This document shows positions 23,884-31,488 of a stretch of DNA of 37,713 bases, piece by piece. Source of the stretch: an uncultured Thioclava sp. (GTDB taxonomy: Bacteria > Pseudomonadota > Alphaproteobacteria > Rhodobacterales > Rhodobacteraceae); the NCBI RefSeq assembly GCF_913064665.1, contig NZ_CAJYBT010000036.1, forward strand, positions 1 through 37,713, read 5' to 3'. A program made the position numbers and the translations under genes. Under the pieces are notes generated by a model, which worked only from the letters and a program-made list of their open reading frames with translations, did no database searches and was not told the DNA's origin. Each line of letters opens with the position of its first letter. Position 1 is the first letter of the stretch.

Positions 23884-25302
23884 ATGGCCCAGCACAACCG
23901 CGTCATCATTATCGGCTCAGGTTCGGCGGGGCTGTCGGCTCTGCGCGAGGTGCGCCGCGAGACCGACGATTTCCTGATCGTCAACGCGGGCGACTGGGGC
24001 ACGACCTGTGCGGCGCGCGGCTGCATGCCCTCCAAGGCGCTGATCGAGGCCGCCAACGCCTTTCATCGGCGCAACGATTTCTCCGAATTCGGCATCAGCG
24101 GAGCAGAAGCGTTGCGCGCCGACATTCCTACAATTCTAGCCCGGGTGCGCAGACTGCGCGATGACTTTGTCGCCTCGCCACGGTCCGTACCCAAAGATTT
24201 GGGAGAACGGGCAATCTCGGCCCGGGCGGAAATCATGGCCCCAAACCGCGTCATGATCGAGGGCTTGGGCGAGCGCACCGCAGACGCGATCATCCTTGCC
24301 ACTGGCTCCTCGCCCGTTTTGCCCAAACCTTGGGAGACATTTGGCAACCGCATTCTGACCACCGACACGTTGTTCGAACTGCCCGATCTGCCCCGGCGCA
24401 TCGCGGTAATCGGCATGGGCGCGATCGGGGTCGAACTGGCGCAGGCCATGGCGCGGTTGGGCGTCGAAGTGGCAGGCTTTGATGCGCTTGAAACGCTCGC
24501 TGGCGTCAGCGACCCCGAGGTCGCCGCTGCCCTGCATGCTCAGGTTTCACGCGATCTGCACCTGTATCTGGGCGCGCCCGCCGACATCGAAGACCAGGGC
24601 AGCACGCTGCGCGTCACTGGCGCAGGCGGCACGTTTGAGGCCGATGCAATCCTCGCTGCGATGGGACGCAAACCCAATATCGCCGGGCTCGGCCTTGAGA
24701 GCTTGGGCGTCGCGCTGAACGATCGCGGGATGCCGCAGGTCGATGCGAACACGCTGCAAATCGGCGATCTGCCGGTGTTTCTGGCGGGCGATGCCAATGG
24801 CGCGCGCGCGTTGCTGCACGAGGCCGCTGATGAGGGCTTTATCGCGGGGCGCAATGCCTTGGCCGCGACTCCGCATGCCTATTGCCGTCGCGTGCCGCTT
24901 GCGGTGACGTTTTCCAGCCCCAATGCCGCGCGCATCGGGAAGGGCTTTGGCGATTTGACGCCCGGCGCGTATCTTATTGGCGCGCAGGATTTCCGCCGGC
25001 ACCCCCGCGCCCGGATGGCCGAAAAGGCGCATGGGATGATCCGCATCTATGCCGCCAAGGACAGCGGCAAGCTGTTGGGGGCAGAACTGGCCCTGCCCGA
25101 GGGCGAACATATCGCCCATTTGCTGGCGCTGGCGCTGCATAAGGAGATGGATGTGCACGACCTGTTGGGCATGCCGTTCTATCATCCGGTGTTCGAAGAG
25201 GGGCTGCGCAGTGCGTTGCGCCAAATCATGCGCGATCTGCCCGATCAAGGGCGCTCTGATCTGGCCGATTGCCCGGCTTGCGGGCATGCAGCGCTAGATT
25301 AA
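23884..25302 (+). CDS. FAD-dependent pyridine nucleotide-disulfide oxidoreductase (dihydrolipoamide dehydrogenase-like)
   Basis: A 472-residue flavoprotein. FAD motif IIGSGSAGLSA (residues 11-16), redox disulfide Cys42-x4-Cys47 in GTTCAARGCMPSKAL, NAD(P) motif VIGMGAIGVELAQAM, the second FAD motif VFLAGDANG, and the dimer-interface pair in FYHPVFEEGL (catalytic His and Glu of the class). The C-terminus has an extra CPAC pair (Cys463, Cys466) six residues from the end, reminiscent of the mercuric reductase C-terminal cysteines. GGAGG is 6 bases before the ATG. It starts 37 bases after the GT2 gene on the same strand and may be in the Pho-controlled run. Substrate is unknown; no partner lipoyl protein gene is nearby. 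Confidence 0.85.
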   Translation: MAQHNRVIIIGSGSAGLSALREVRRETDDFLIVNAGDWGTTCAARGCMPSKALIEAANAFHRRNDFSEFGISGAEALRADIPTILARVRRLRDDFVASPRSVPKDLGERAISARAEIMAPNRVMIEGLGERTADAIILATGSSPVLPKPWETFGNRILTTDTLFELPDLPRRIAVIGMGAIGVELAQAMARLGVEVAGFDALETLAGVSDPEVAAALHAQVSRDLHLYLGAPADIEDQGSTLRVTGAGGTFEADAILAAMGRKPNIAGLGLESLGVALNDRGMPQVDANTLQIGDLPVFLAGDANGARALLHEAADEGFIAGRNALAATPHAYCRRVPLAVTFSSPNAARIGKGFGDLTPGAYLIGAQDFRRHPRARMAEKAHGMIRIYAAKDSGKLLGAELALPEGEHIAHLLALALHKEMDVHDLLGMPFYHPVFEEGLRSALRQIMRDLPDQGRSDLADCPACGHAALD

Positions 25303-25649
25303 AGCGCCGCGATCTGGGCCACGCGGGCGTTATTGTCGGGGGCAAGGCTGCCATCCGCCATCAGCAGCAAATTTTCGACCCCCACCCGCGCCTTGCCATC
25401 CGCTTGCAATGACACTTGCAAACAGGCCGTTTCGCCCGCCCCAAAAGCACAGAGCGCCCAGTCGGACCGAAACCGCGCGCCCGCCATCCATTCTCGAAAA
25501 GGCAGCAGCATCTCAGGCTGCGAGACCTGCCCCTCGACATCTCGGCCCAGCACGAAGATCAACTGCAGATCAGGGTTATGCAGCAGCCGCTCTGGCAGGA
25601 GCTGCGCCAAGGCCGCACCATCCTCGCGGCTGTAAAAAATATCTTGCAC
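25299..25649 (-). pseudogene. Truncated BKACE (DUF849, 3-keto-5-aminohexanoate cleavage) gene, C-terminal part only
   Basis: An open frame of 116 codons reads LQLIFVLGRDVEGQVSQPEM, WALCAFGAGETACLQVSLQA, GKARVGVENLLLMADGSLAP and DNNARVAQIAAL. This is the end of a beta-keto acid cleavage enzyme, a family normally near 280-300 residues. The N-terminal part, with the conserved metal histidines and barrel, is missing. The nominal GTG at 25649 has no ribosome site and sits inside the remnant of an aminotransferase gene in another frame. Its stop overlaps the stop of the flavoprotein gene. A fusion or reuse as a small protein is not excluded, but decay is more likely. Confidence 0.6.
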
Positions 25650-26300
25650 CGCATCATCGCCCGGATCGCCACGCCCAGCTTGTCGATCAACTCGCCAATC
25701 TGGTCCACACTGAGGGTAAAGTGCGAGGCGAACAGGACGTGATCGCCTTGCTGGCCATCAATCGTGCCCCCATCGGATAGCAGATTAGCCCCGCCTCGAA
25801 CGCCGCCGCCCTGATCTGCTTATGCACGCCGCGCGCCGGGTCAAAGGGCGCTTTGGTGGTGCGATCAGCAACGATCTCAAGCCCGCGAATATCGCCGATA
25901 TGAGGGTGGTGCAAAGCGTGTCCCCAATCGGCTGATAGCCCGCCCCCAGCCCATGACGATGGTCACAGTATCGGGCGCGATCCCGTCTTGCTCATAGGCA
26001 AACAGCGTGCCGGTGCGCCCTCTTCCAGCCATTCCTCGGGCAGCAGTTCGGGCCGCTCCATGAACAGCGGAAAACAGCGCGTTGATCATCGCAGTAACGC
26101 GGAAAGACATGGAGCATGGCAGCCCCTCCGGGACATGCTGGCGGAATACGCACTCAGCCTGATCCACAAACGGGCGTGCTTGCGAATATGCGATGCGGGG
26201 CGCGCGCGATCACCCCTGCGAGAGTTCCCCCCTGCCCGCACGCATCAACTTTTCCGGCGCAGAGCTGCGCGGCGCTGGTGCAACGCCCACCACAGCCTAC
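25650..26300 (-). pseudogene. Decayed class III aminotransferase gene
   Basis: Minus-strand fragments in different frames match one aminotransferase in order: RIAYSQARPFVDQAE and EGL (N-terminal part, near 26120-26200), GRTGTLFAYEQDGIAPDTV (near 25955-26015), a frame change at a G run then GAGYQPIG, a large internal loss, GDIRGLEIVADRTTKAPFDP and FEAGLICYPMG (about 25775-25905), a second frame change at another G run, then GDHVLFA and QIGELIDKLGVAI near 25690-25750. The internal loss and a foreign 83-base insert show real decay, even if the two G-run shifts were sequencing errors. It lies upstream of a BKACE remnant on the same strand, as such pairs often do in intact form. Confidence 0.75.
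26019..26101 (-). repeat. Inverted copy of an 82-base dgt segment inside the pseudogene
   Basis: Read on the minus strand, these 83 bases match dgt positions 29126-29207 (plus strand) with three substitutions and one added T. The match covers the codons for RVTAMINALF through PEEWLEE. The junction with aminotransferase sequence shares a GG. The intact dgt lies about 3 kb away in opposite orientation. Confidence 0.85.
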
Positions 26301-26334
26301 CTCATTATAAGACGCGGCGTAGGAGGACGCCAAA

Positions 26335-27090
26335 ATGAACAGTCTCAACGACATCATAGGGCGCAAAATCGCCCGGTTTTTGCAGGGGCGCACGCGGTTT
26401 TATCAAACCTTCGCCGCCGTACCCACGCCCACATTGCGCGAAAGCCTGCGTCCCTGCGATGTGCTGCTGGTTGAAGGCGACCGGCGGATTTCAGCGGCGA
26501 TCAAATATCTTACCCATTCGACCTGGTCACATGCCGCGTTTTACACTGGCGGCCCTGCGGGCGGAGAGCTGATCGAGGCCGATCTGGAACATGGCGTGCA
26601 AATCACGGGCCTGTCCGAATACGCCCATCTCAACACCCGGATTTGTCGCCCCGTCGGGCTGCCCTATGACCAGATGGAAGCGGTGATCGATTACATGCAG
26701 CGCGCGGTGGGGCGGCGCTATGACCTCAAACACGTGGTGGATCTGGCGCGCTACCTGATGCCCCACCCGCCTGTGCCGCATCGGTTTCGCCGCCGCTTGC
26801 TTGCGCTGGGATCGGGCGATCCGACCCGTGCGATTTGCTCGACCCTGATCGCAGAGGCCTTTCATTCAGTGCATTATCCAATCCTGCCCGATATCGAAAT
26901 GGTGGGCGACGCGACGGCCCTGCGCGAGATTCTACATATCCGGCATTATTCGCTGTTCACCCCACGCGAATTCGACCTGTCTCCCTATTTCAGGGTGGTC
27001 AAACCGACACTCGAGCAGGGGTTCGATTACCGCGACTTGACTTGGGACGAAACCGCGCGCCCCGCTAACGCGCGCTCAGAACAGACTTGA
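26335..27090 (+). CDS. YiiX/YaeF-like permuted papain (NlpC/P60-related) hydrolase
   Basis: A 251-residue protein with the motifs of circularly permuted papain-like enzymes: a conserved DVLLVEGD segment, the histidine in STWSHAAFYTGG, ELIEADLEHGVQI, and the later cysteine in AICSTLIAEAFHSV. Members remove acyl or peptide groups from lipids or cell-wall-linked substrates; the substrate of this one is not known. No signal peptide is visible. GGAGG precedes the ATG. Its promoter region overlaps the decayed aminotransferase 5' end on the other strand. Confidence 0.75.
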   Translation: MNSLNDIIGRKIARFLQGRTRFYQTFAAVPTPTLRESLRPCDVLLVEGDRRISAAIKYLTHSTWSHAAFYTGGPAGGELIEADLEHGVQITGLSEYAHLNTRICRPVGLPYDQMEAVIDYMQRAVGRRYDLKHVVDLARYLMPHPPVPHRFRRRLLALGSGDPTRAICSTLIAEAFHSVHYPILPDIEMVGDATALREILHIRHYSLFTPREFDLSPYFRVVKPTLEQGFDYRDLTWDETARPANARSEQT

Positions 27091-27154
27091 CCGCCAAGGC
27101 TGTGCAAGGCTTTTGATGACGTAGCAGCGCGCAAGCATGCGGTTGGGGGGAAGA

Positions 27155-27649
27155 ATGAAAAGACACAGCAACTTACTGTCGCGCGCGTTGCTCGGGCGCA
27201 AATATTCCGAACTGCAACCCGCCGAACAGCGCGTCATCGAGCAGATTTCGCTGACGCGCATGACCATGCCAAGCGGGCAAGGCGCGGGGGATGCAACCTT
27301 CGGCCAAAGGCTGGCGGATCGGGTCGCGCAGTTTGGCGGGTCCTGGACCTTTATCCTGATCTTCGGGGCGGTTCTGGGGGTCTGGGTCTTGCTCAACGGG
27401 TTCTTGTTGATGCGGCCCGTGCGCTTTGACCCCTATCCGTTCGTGTTTCTCAATCTCATCTTGTCGATGCTGGCCGCAATTCAGGCCCCCATCATCATGA
27501 TGTCGCAAAACCGCCAATCCGAGAAAGACCGTATCGCCGCGATCAGCGATTATCAGGTGAACCTCAAGGCCGAGATCGAAATTCTCGAATTACATCAGAA
27601 GATAGATCGCCTGACCGAGATGTTGAGTCACCCCGCCAATCCCCGCTGA
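27155..27649 (+). CDS. DUF1003 membrane protein
   Basis: A 164-residue protein with two transmembrane helices (WTFILIFGAVLGVWVLLNGFL and PYPFVFLNLILSMLAAIQAPI), then IIMMSQNRQSEKDRIAAISDYQVNLKAEIEI in segments, ending in a coiled-coil-like LELHQKIDRLTEML. These are the family marks. Function is not established. The ATG at 27155 with GGGGGGAAG ahead is favoured over one six codons earlier. It stands 64 bases after the YiiX-like gene. Confidence 0.9.
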   Translation: MKRHSNLLSRALLGRKYSELQPAEQRVIEQISLTRMTMPSGQGAGDATFGQRLADRVAQFGGSWTFILIFGAVLGVWVLLNGFLLMRPVRFDPYPFVFLNLILSMLAAIQAPIIMMSQNRQSEKDRIAAISDYQVNLKAEIEILELHQKIDRLTEMLSHPANPR

Positions 27650-27668
27650 GCGGGCAGGATAGGCCAGA

Positions 27669-27703
27669 CGCCTCCGGCGGGAGTATTTAGGGCTAGATGA
27701 AAG
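27669..27703 (+). repeat. Rhodobacterales-type intergenic repeat, copy 2
   Basis: CGCCTCCGGCGGGAG followed by TATTT, six bases and AGATGAAAG, between DUF1003 and erpA. The CGCC...GGCG part can fold into a small hairpin. It shares its layout with the minus-strand copy at 1663-1685. Confidence 0.4.
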
Positions 27704-27718
27704 GGCGCGGCGCGCGGC

Positions 27719-28048
27719 TCACATCGAGAAGGATATTCCGCAGCCGCAGGAACTGCTGGCATTGGGGTTTTCCACCACGAAACGCGCGCCTATCAACTCT
27801 TCGGTGAAATCAATCACGGCGTTTTCCAGAAACGGCAGCGAAACCGGGTCGATCAGCACCTTTTGTCCCGCCCCTTCCAGCACGATATCATCGGCGGCCG
27901 CAGCGGGTTCAAGTTTGATGTCATACTGAAATCCCGAGCATCCGCCGCCCTCGACCGCCACACGCAGGGCTTGGGGCGCCGTGTGGCTTGCATTGATCTC
28001 GGCCAGCCGGGCAAAGGCGCGCGGGGTGACTTTGGGGGGCAGTTGCAT
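27719..28048 (-). CDS. erpA: Fe-S cluster carrier, ErpA/IscA (A-type, HesB) family
   Basis: A 109-residue A-type carrier with the three cluster-binding cysteines: VEGGGCSGFQY and SSCGCGISFSM. The length and the DFTEELIGARFVVENPNA segment are standard. It would pass [4Fe-4S] or [2Fe-2S] clusters to target enzymes such as PreA/PreT. GGAGG lies 8 bases before the ATG at 28048. A much longer frame continues upstream on this strand but is only the shadow of dgt. Divergent from dgt. Whether it is ErpA or IscA in strict sense is not decided, since no isc genes are adjacent. Confidence 0.92.
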   Translation of the reverse strand: MQLPPKVTPRAFARLAEINASHTAPQALRVAVEGGGCSGFQYDIKLEPAAAADDIVLEGAGQKVLIDPVSLPFLENAVIDFTEELIGARFVVENPNASSSCGCGISFSM

Positions 28049-28141
28049 CGGATAACCTCCGCTTGGCCCGCGAGGGGCCTGTATTTTGCTGTCATTCAAG
28101 ATATAGGAGGACAAACGCCACGCGACAAGACGAGGATCGCT

Positions 28142-29353
28142 GTGCTTAAACCCTATGCCTGCCAGCCCGAGGATTCCCGTGGGCGACTGCACGATGAACG
28201 TATCTCGACTTTTCGTTCGCCGTTTCAGCGCGACCGCGACCGGATCATCCATTCCTCGGCCTTTCGCCGCCTTAAGCACAAGACACAGGTCTTTGTCGAA
28301 CATGAGGGCGATTACTACCGCACCCGTCTGACCCACACGATCGAGGTGGCGCAGGTGGCGCGCACCATTGCCGGGGTGCTGGGGCTTAACACCGATCTGG
28401 CCGAGGCGGTGGCGCTGGCGCATGATCTGGGTCATCCGCCGTTCGGCCATACGGGCGAGGATGCGCTTGCAGAATTGATGGCCCCCTATGGCGGGTTTGA
28501 CCATAACGCGCAGGCATTGCGCATCGTGACCAAGCTGGAAAAACATTACGCCGATTTCGACGGGCTGAACCTGACATGGGAGACGCTTGAGGGCATCGCC
28601 AAGCATAACGGACCGGCGATCTCGGATAAGGGCGGCTCGCATTCTTACCCCTCGCGCGCCGATCTGCCCTATGCTTTGGCCGAGGTGGATGCGCAGTGGG
28701 ATCTGGAGCTGGAAACCAATGCCAGCGCAGAGGCGCAGGTGGCGGCCGTGGCCGATGACGTGGCCTATAATCATCACGATTTGCATGACGGGCTGCGTGC
28801 CGGGCTGTTTGACGAAGATGATCTGTGTACCTTGCCCGTGATTGGCGAGTGTTTTGAGCAGGTCGATGCACTTTACCCTGATCTTGACCGCACGCGCCGC
28901 CAGCACGAGGCGCTGCGCCGGGTCTTTGGCGTAATGGTCGAGGACGTAATCGCGGTGGCGCAAAACCGGCTGACCTCGCTGGGGCCGGAAAGTGCCGATG
29001 ACATCCGCCACATGGACGGGCCGATCATTCGCTTTTCCAAGCCGCTTTATCAAAATCTCAAGGCGATCAAGGGTTTCTTGTTCGAGCGCATGTATCGCGC
29101 GCCCACCGTGGTGGTCGAACGCAGACGCGTCACTGCGATGATAAACGCGCTGTTTCCGCTGTTCATGGAGCGGCCCGAATTGCTGCCCGAGGAATGGCTG
29201 GAAGAGGTCGCGCTGGCACGCCAAGAGGGCGGAGATCGCACCCGTCCCGAGGCGAAACAGGCGTTGGCGCGGGTGGTGCTCGACTATGTGGCGGGCATGA
29301 CCGACCGCTTTGCGATTCAGGAATATGAGCGGTTGATCGGGCGCGCGCTCTGA
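28142..29353 (+). CDS. dgt: Deoxyguanosinetriphosphate triphosphohydrolase-like protein (HD domain)
   Basis: A 403-residue HD-domain enzyme that cleaves dNTPs to deoxynucleosides and triphosphate. Recognisable parts are RIIHSSAFRRLKHKTQVFV, the first metal histidine in RLTHTIEVAQVAR, the HD pair in ALAHDLGHPPFGHTGEDAL, and the later aspartate in ADDVAYNHHDLHDG. The start is a GTG at 28142 with GAGGA 5 bases upstream, 93 bases from the divergent erpA start. A piece of this gene (29126-29207) has been copied in inverted form into the pseudogene at 26019-26101. The gene itself is intact. Confidence 0.93.
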   Translation: MLKPYACQPEDSRGRLHDERISTFRSPFQRDRDRIIHSSAFRRLKHKTQVFVEHEGDYYRTRLTHTIEVAQVARTIAGVLGLNTDLAEAVALAHDLGHPPFGHTGEDALAELMAPYGGFDHNAQALRIVTKLEKHYADFDGLNLTWETLEGIAKHNGPAISDKGGSHSYPSRADLPYALAEVDAQWDLELETNASAEAQVAAVADDVAYNHHDLHDGLRAGLFDEDDLCTLPVIGECFEQVDALYPDLDRTRRQHEALRRVFGVMVEDVIAVAQNRLTSLGPESADDIRHMDGPIIRFSKPLYQNLKAIKGFLFERMYRAPTVVVERRRVTAMINALFPLFMERPELLPEEWLEEVALARQEGGDRTRPEAKQALARVVLDYVAGMTDRFAIQEYERLIGRAL

Positions 29354-29420
29354 TTAAAGGGAACCTCTTGGCCCCCGATCCGTTGAGCCGGGAATACGGA
29401 CCAAACCAGGAGGGAACATC

Positions 29421-29843
29421 ATGATCCGCAAACACGCATCCGCCCATTGGGAAGGCCCGATCAAAGAGGGCAAGGGCACGATTTCGACTCAGAGCGGCGC
29501 GCTTGACGCCCAGCCCTACGGATTTAATACCCGGTTTGAGGACAAGCCCGGCTCAAACCCCGAAGAGCTGATCGGCGCCGCCCATGCGGCATGCTTTTCG
29601 ATGGCGCTCTCGCTGGGGCTGGAACAGGCAGGCGTCACTGATGTGGTGATCGACACCAAGGCGGTCGTCTCGATGGACAAGGAAGGCGACGGGTTTGCCA
29701 TCAAATCCTCGGCGCTGAGTACCACGATCAAGGGCAAGGGCGATGAGGCCGCGATCCGCAAGGCCGCCGCTGACGCCAAGGCCGGTTGCCCGATCTCGAA
29801 GGTGCTGAACTGCGAGATCACGCTGGACGTAACGGTCAACTAA
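29421..29843 (+). CDS. osmC: OsmC-family peroxiredoxin
   Basis: A 140-residue thiol peroxidase for organic hydroperoxides. The two active cysteines are in AAHAACFSMALSLGL and AKAGCPISKVLNCEI; TRFEDKPGSNPEELIGAAH is the usual approach. The core RKHASAHWEGPIKEGKGTIS starts the protein. AGGAGG lies 8 bases before the ATG. Single gene between dgt and xth, with its own terminator. Confidence 0.95.
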   Translation: MIRKHASAHWEGPIKEGKGTISTQSGALDAQPYGFNTRFEDKPGSNPEELIGAAHAACFSMALSLGLEQAGVTDVVIDTKAVVSMDKEGDGFAIKSSALSTTIKGKGDEAAIRKAAADAKAGCPISKVLNCEITLDVTVN

Positions 29844-29864
29844 GCGACGTTCATGCCATATGCC

Positions 29865-29892
29865 AAGGCGTCCCTGCAGGGGCGCCTTTTTT
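29865..29892 (+). terminator. Rho-independent terminator of osmC
   Basis: AAGGCGTCCC-TGCA-GGGGCGCCTT forms a 10-bp stem with one G:U pair, followed by a T-run, 21 bases past the osmC stop. Confidence 0.9.
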
Positions 29893-29993
29893 GTTGCGGA
29901 TCGGGGCCGCTCACCCAGACGTGCGCCACGGCGGCGCTTGTGCCGCCCCCCCGCCTAGCGCTACACCTGCGCCCGAGCAGTCCGGAGGCCCCC

Positions 29994-30800
29994 ATGAAAA
30001 TCGCCACCTTCAACATCAACGGCATCAAGGCGCGACATCCCGCGCTGATCGACTGGCTGCGCGAGGCGCAACCCGATGTGGCCTTGCTGCAAGAGATCAA
30101 ATCGGTCGATGAGGCCTTTCCGCGCGAGCTGTTCGAGGATTTGGGCTATCAAGTCGAAACCCATGGCCAGAAAAGCTTCAACGGAGTCGCGATCTTGTCC
30201 AAGCTGCCGCTTGAGGACGTCACGCGCGGCCTGCCCGGCGACGACGCGGACGAACAGGCGCGCTGGATCGAGGCGACCGTGGTGGGCAGCCGGGCGGTGC
30301 GGCTGTGTGGGCTCTATCTGCCCAATGGCAATCCGGTGGAATTTGACGACACCGGCGCGCCGATCCGAGAGGGCAAGTACGGCTACAAGCTGGACTGGAT
30401 GGAACGGATGCAGACCCGTGCGGCCGAGTTGCTCGCGCTGGAAGAACCGTTCCTGATGGCGGGCGATTACAATATCATCCCGCAAGATGAGGATGCCGCC
30501 AAGCCCGAAGCTTGGCAGAAAGACGCGCTGGCGCTGCCCCAAAGCCGCGCCGCGTTTCGCAGGCTTTTGAACATGGGCTTCACCGAGGCGTTTCGCGCCC
30601 GCGACGCCGAACCCGGCCAATATTCGTTCTGGGACTATCAGGCGGGCGCTTGGCCGCGCAATAACGGCATCCGTATCGACCATTTGCTGCTGTCGCCCCA
30701 AGCCGCCGATCTGATGCGCGCGGTGGGCATCGACAAAGAAATCCGTGGTCGCGACAAGCCCTCTGATCATGTGCCGGTCTGGGTCGAACTGGCGGCCTGA
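29994..30800 (+). CDS. xth: Exodeoxyribonuclease III (AP endonuclease)
   Basis: A 268-residue exonuclease-endonuclease-phosphatase enzyme for base-excision repair. Motifs are KIATFNINGIKAR, LLQEIKS (metal glutamate), SFNGVAILSK, LCGLYLPNGNPV, LMAGDYNIIPQDED, the later NNGIRIDHLL and KPSDHVPVWVEL (catalytic histidine). GGAGG precedes the ATG by 5 to 6 bases. The following gene begins 53 bases downstream and may share its message. Confidence 0.96.
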   Translation: MKIATFNINGIKARHPALIDWLREAQPDVALLQEIKSVDEAFPRELFEDLGYQVETHGQKSFNGVAILSKLPLEDVTRGLPGDDADEQARWIEATVVGSRAVRLCGLYLPNGNPVEFDDTGAPIREGKYGYKLDWMERMQTRAAELLALEEPFLMAGDYNIIPQDEDAAKPEAWQKDALALPQSRAAFRRLLNMGFTEAFRARDAEPGQYSFWDYQAGAWPRNNGIRIDHLLLSPQAADLMRAVGIDKEIRGRDKPSDHVPVWVELAA

Positions 30801-30853
30801 TCGCTTGCACATCCCCGGTTTCGCCTGCACGATCCCGCGCAAGGAGGACCACC

Positions 30854-31420
30854 ATGCAACATCAGATCAGCCGCCACCCGATCCCTGCGCTTTCAGAGAT
30901 GCCCGACGACATCCGCACCCGCCTTGAGGCGGTGCAGGAGAAGGCCGGGTTCATTCCCAATATCTTCCTTGCGCTGGCCCATCGCCCCGACGAATTCCGC
31001 GCCTTTTTCGCCTATCACGACGCGCTGATGGAGCGCCCCGGCAACCTGACCATCGCCGAGCGCGAGATGATCGTGGTAGCGACCTCGGCGACCAACGAAT
31101 GTCAGTATTGCGTGATTGCCCATGGCGCAATTTTGCGGATTCGCGCCAAAGATCCGCTGATTGCCGATCAGGTCGCGGTGAATTATCGCAAGGCCCCGAT
31201 CACGCCACGCCAGCGCGCGATGCTCGATTTCGCGATGAAAGTGTCGCAGCGCGCGCAAGAGGTCGAAGGCGATGATTACGCCGCGCTGCACGCCCACGGG
31301 TTCACTGATGACGACATCTGGGATATCGGCGCGATTGCCAGTTTCTTCGCGCTGTCCAATCGGCTTGTGAACATGGCAGCGATTCCACCCAACCGGGAAT
31401 TCTACGCGATGGCGCGCTAA
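30854..31420 (+). CDS. Peroxidase-related AhpD/carboxymuconolactone decarboxylase-like protein
   Basis: A 188-residue helical protein with the AhpD redox site in SATNECQYCVIAHGAI (Cys-x2-Cys with a histidine four residues later). The EKAGFIPNIFLALAHRPDEFRAFF segment and the C-terminal SFFALSNRLVNM fit the peroxidase-related CMD subfamily of uncharacterised specificity. It may act as a hydroperoxide reductase or thiol oxidoreductase. AGGAGG lies before the ATG. It lies between xth and two hydrolases, all on one strand. Confidence 0.9.
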   Translation: MQHQISRHPIPALSEMPDDIRTRLEAVQEKAGFIPNIFLALAHRPDEFRAFFAYHDALMERPGNLTIAEREMIVVATSATNECQYCVIAHGAILRIRAKDPLIADQVAVNYRKAPITPRQRAMLDFAMKVSQRAQEVEGDDYAALHAHGFTDDDIWDIGAIASFFALSNRLVNMAAIPPNREFYAMAR

Positions 31421-31488
31421 GTGCTGCTGCTTGGTTGAGCCCTGTGCGCCGCGCGGTTAGGCTCGGCGCGAAGCTGAAAGGACGCTCC

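Noticed and set aside
25988-26338. Plus-strand frame rich in Ser (SSSHSSGS...) before the YiiX-like gene
   Set aside because: It is the antisense of the inverted dgt fragment; the same Ser-rich shadow occurs opposite dgt near 29190.
27719-29224. A 501-codon minus-strand open frame across dgt
   Set aside because: Only its last 109 codons (27719-28048) are real (ErpA-type). The rest is the antisense shadow of dgt and has no family features.
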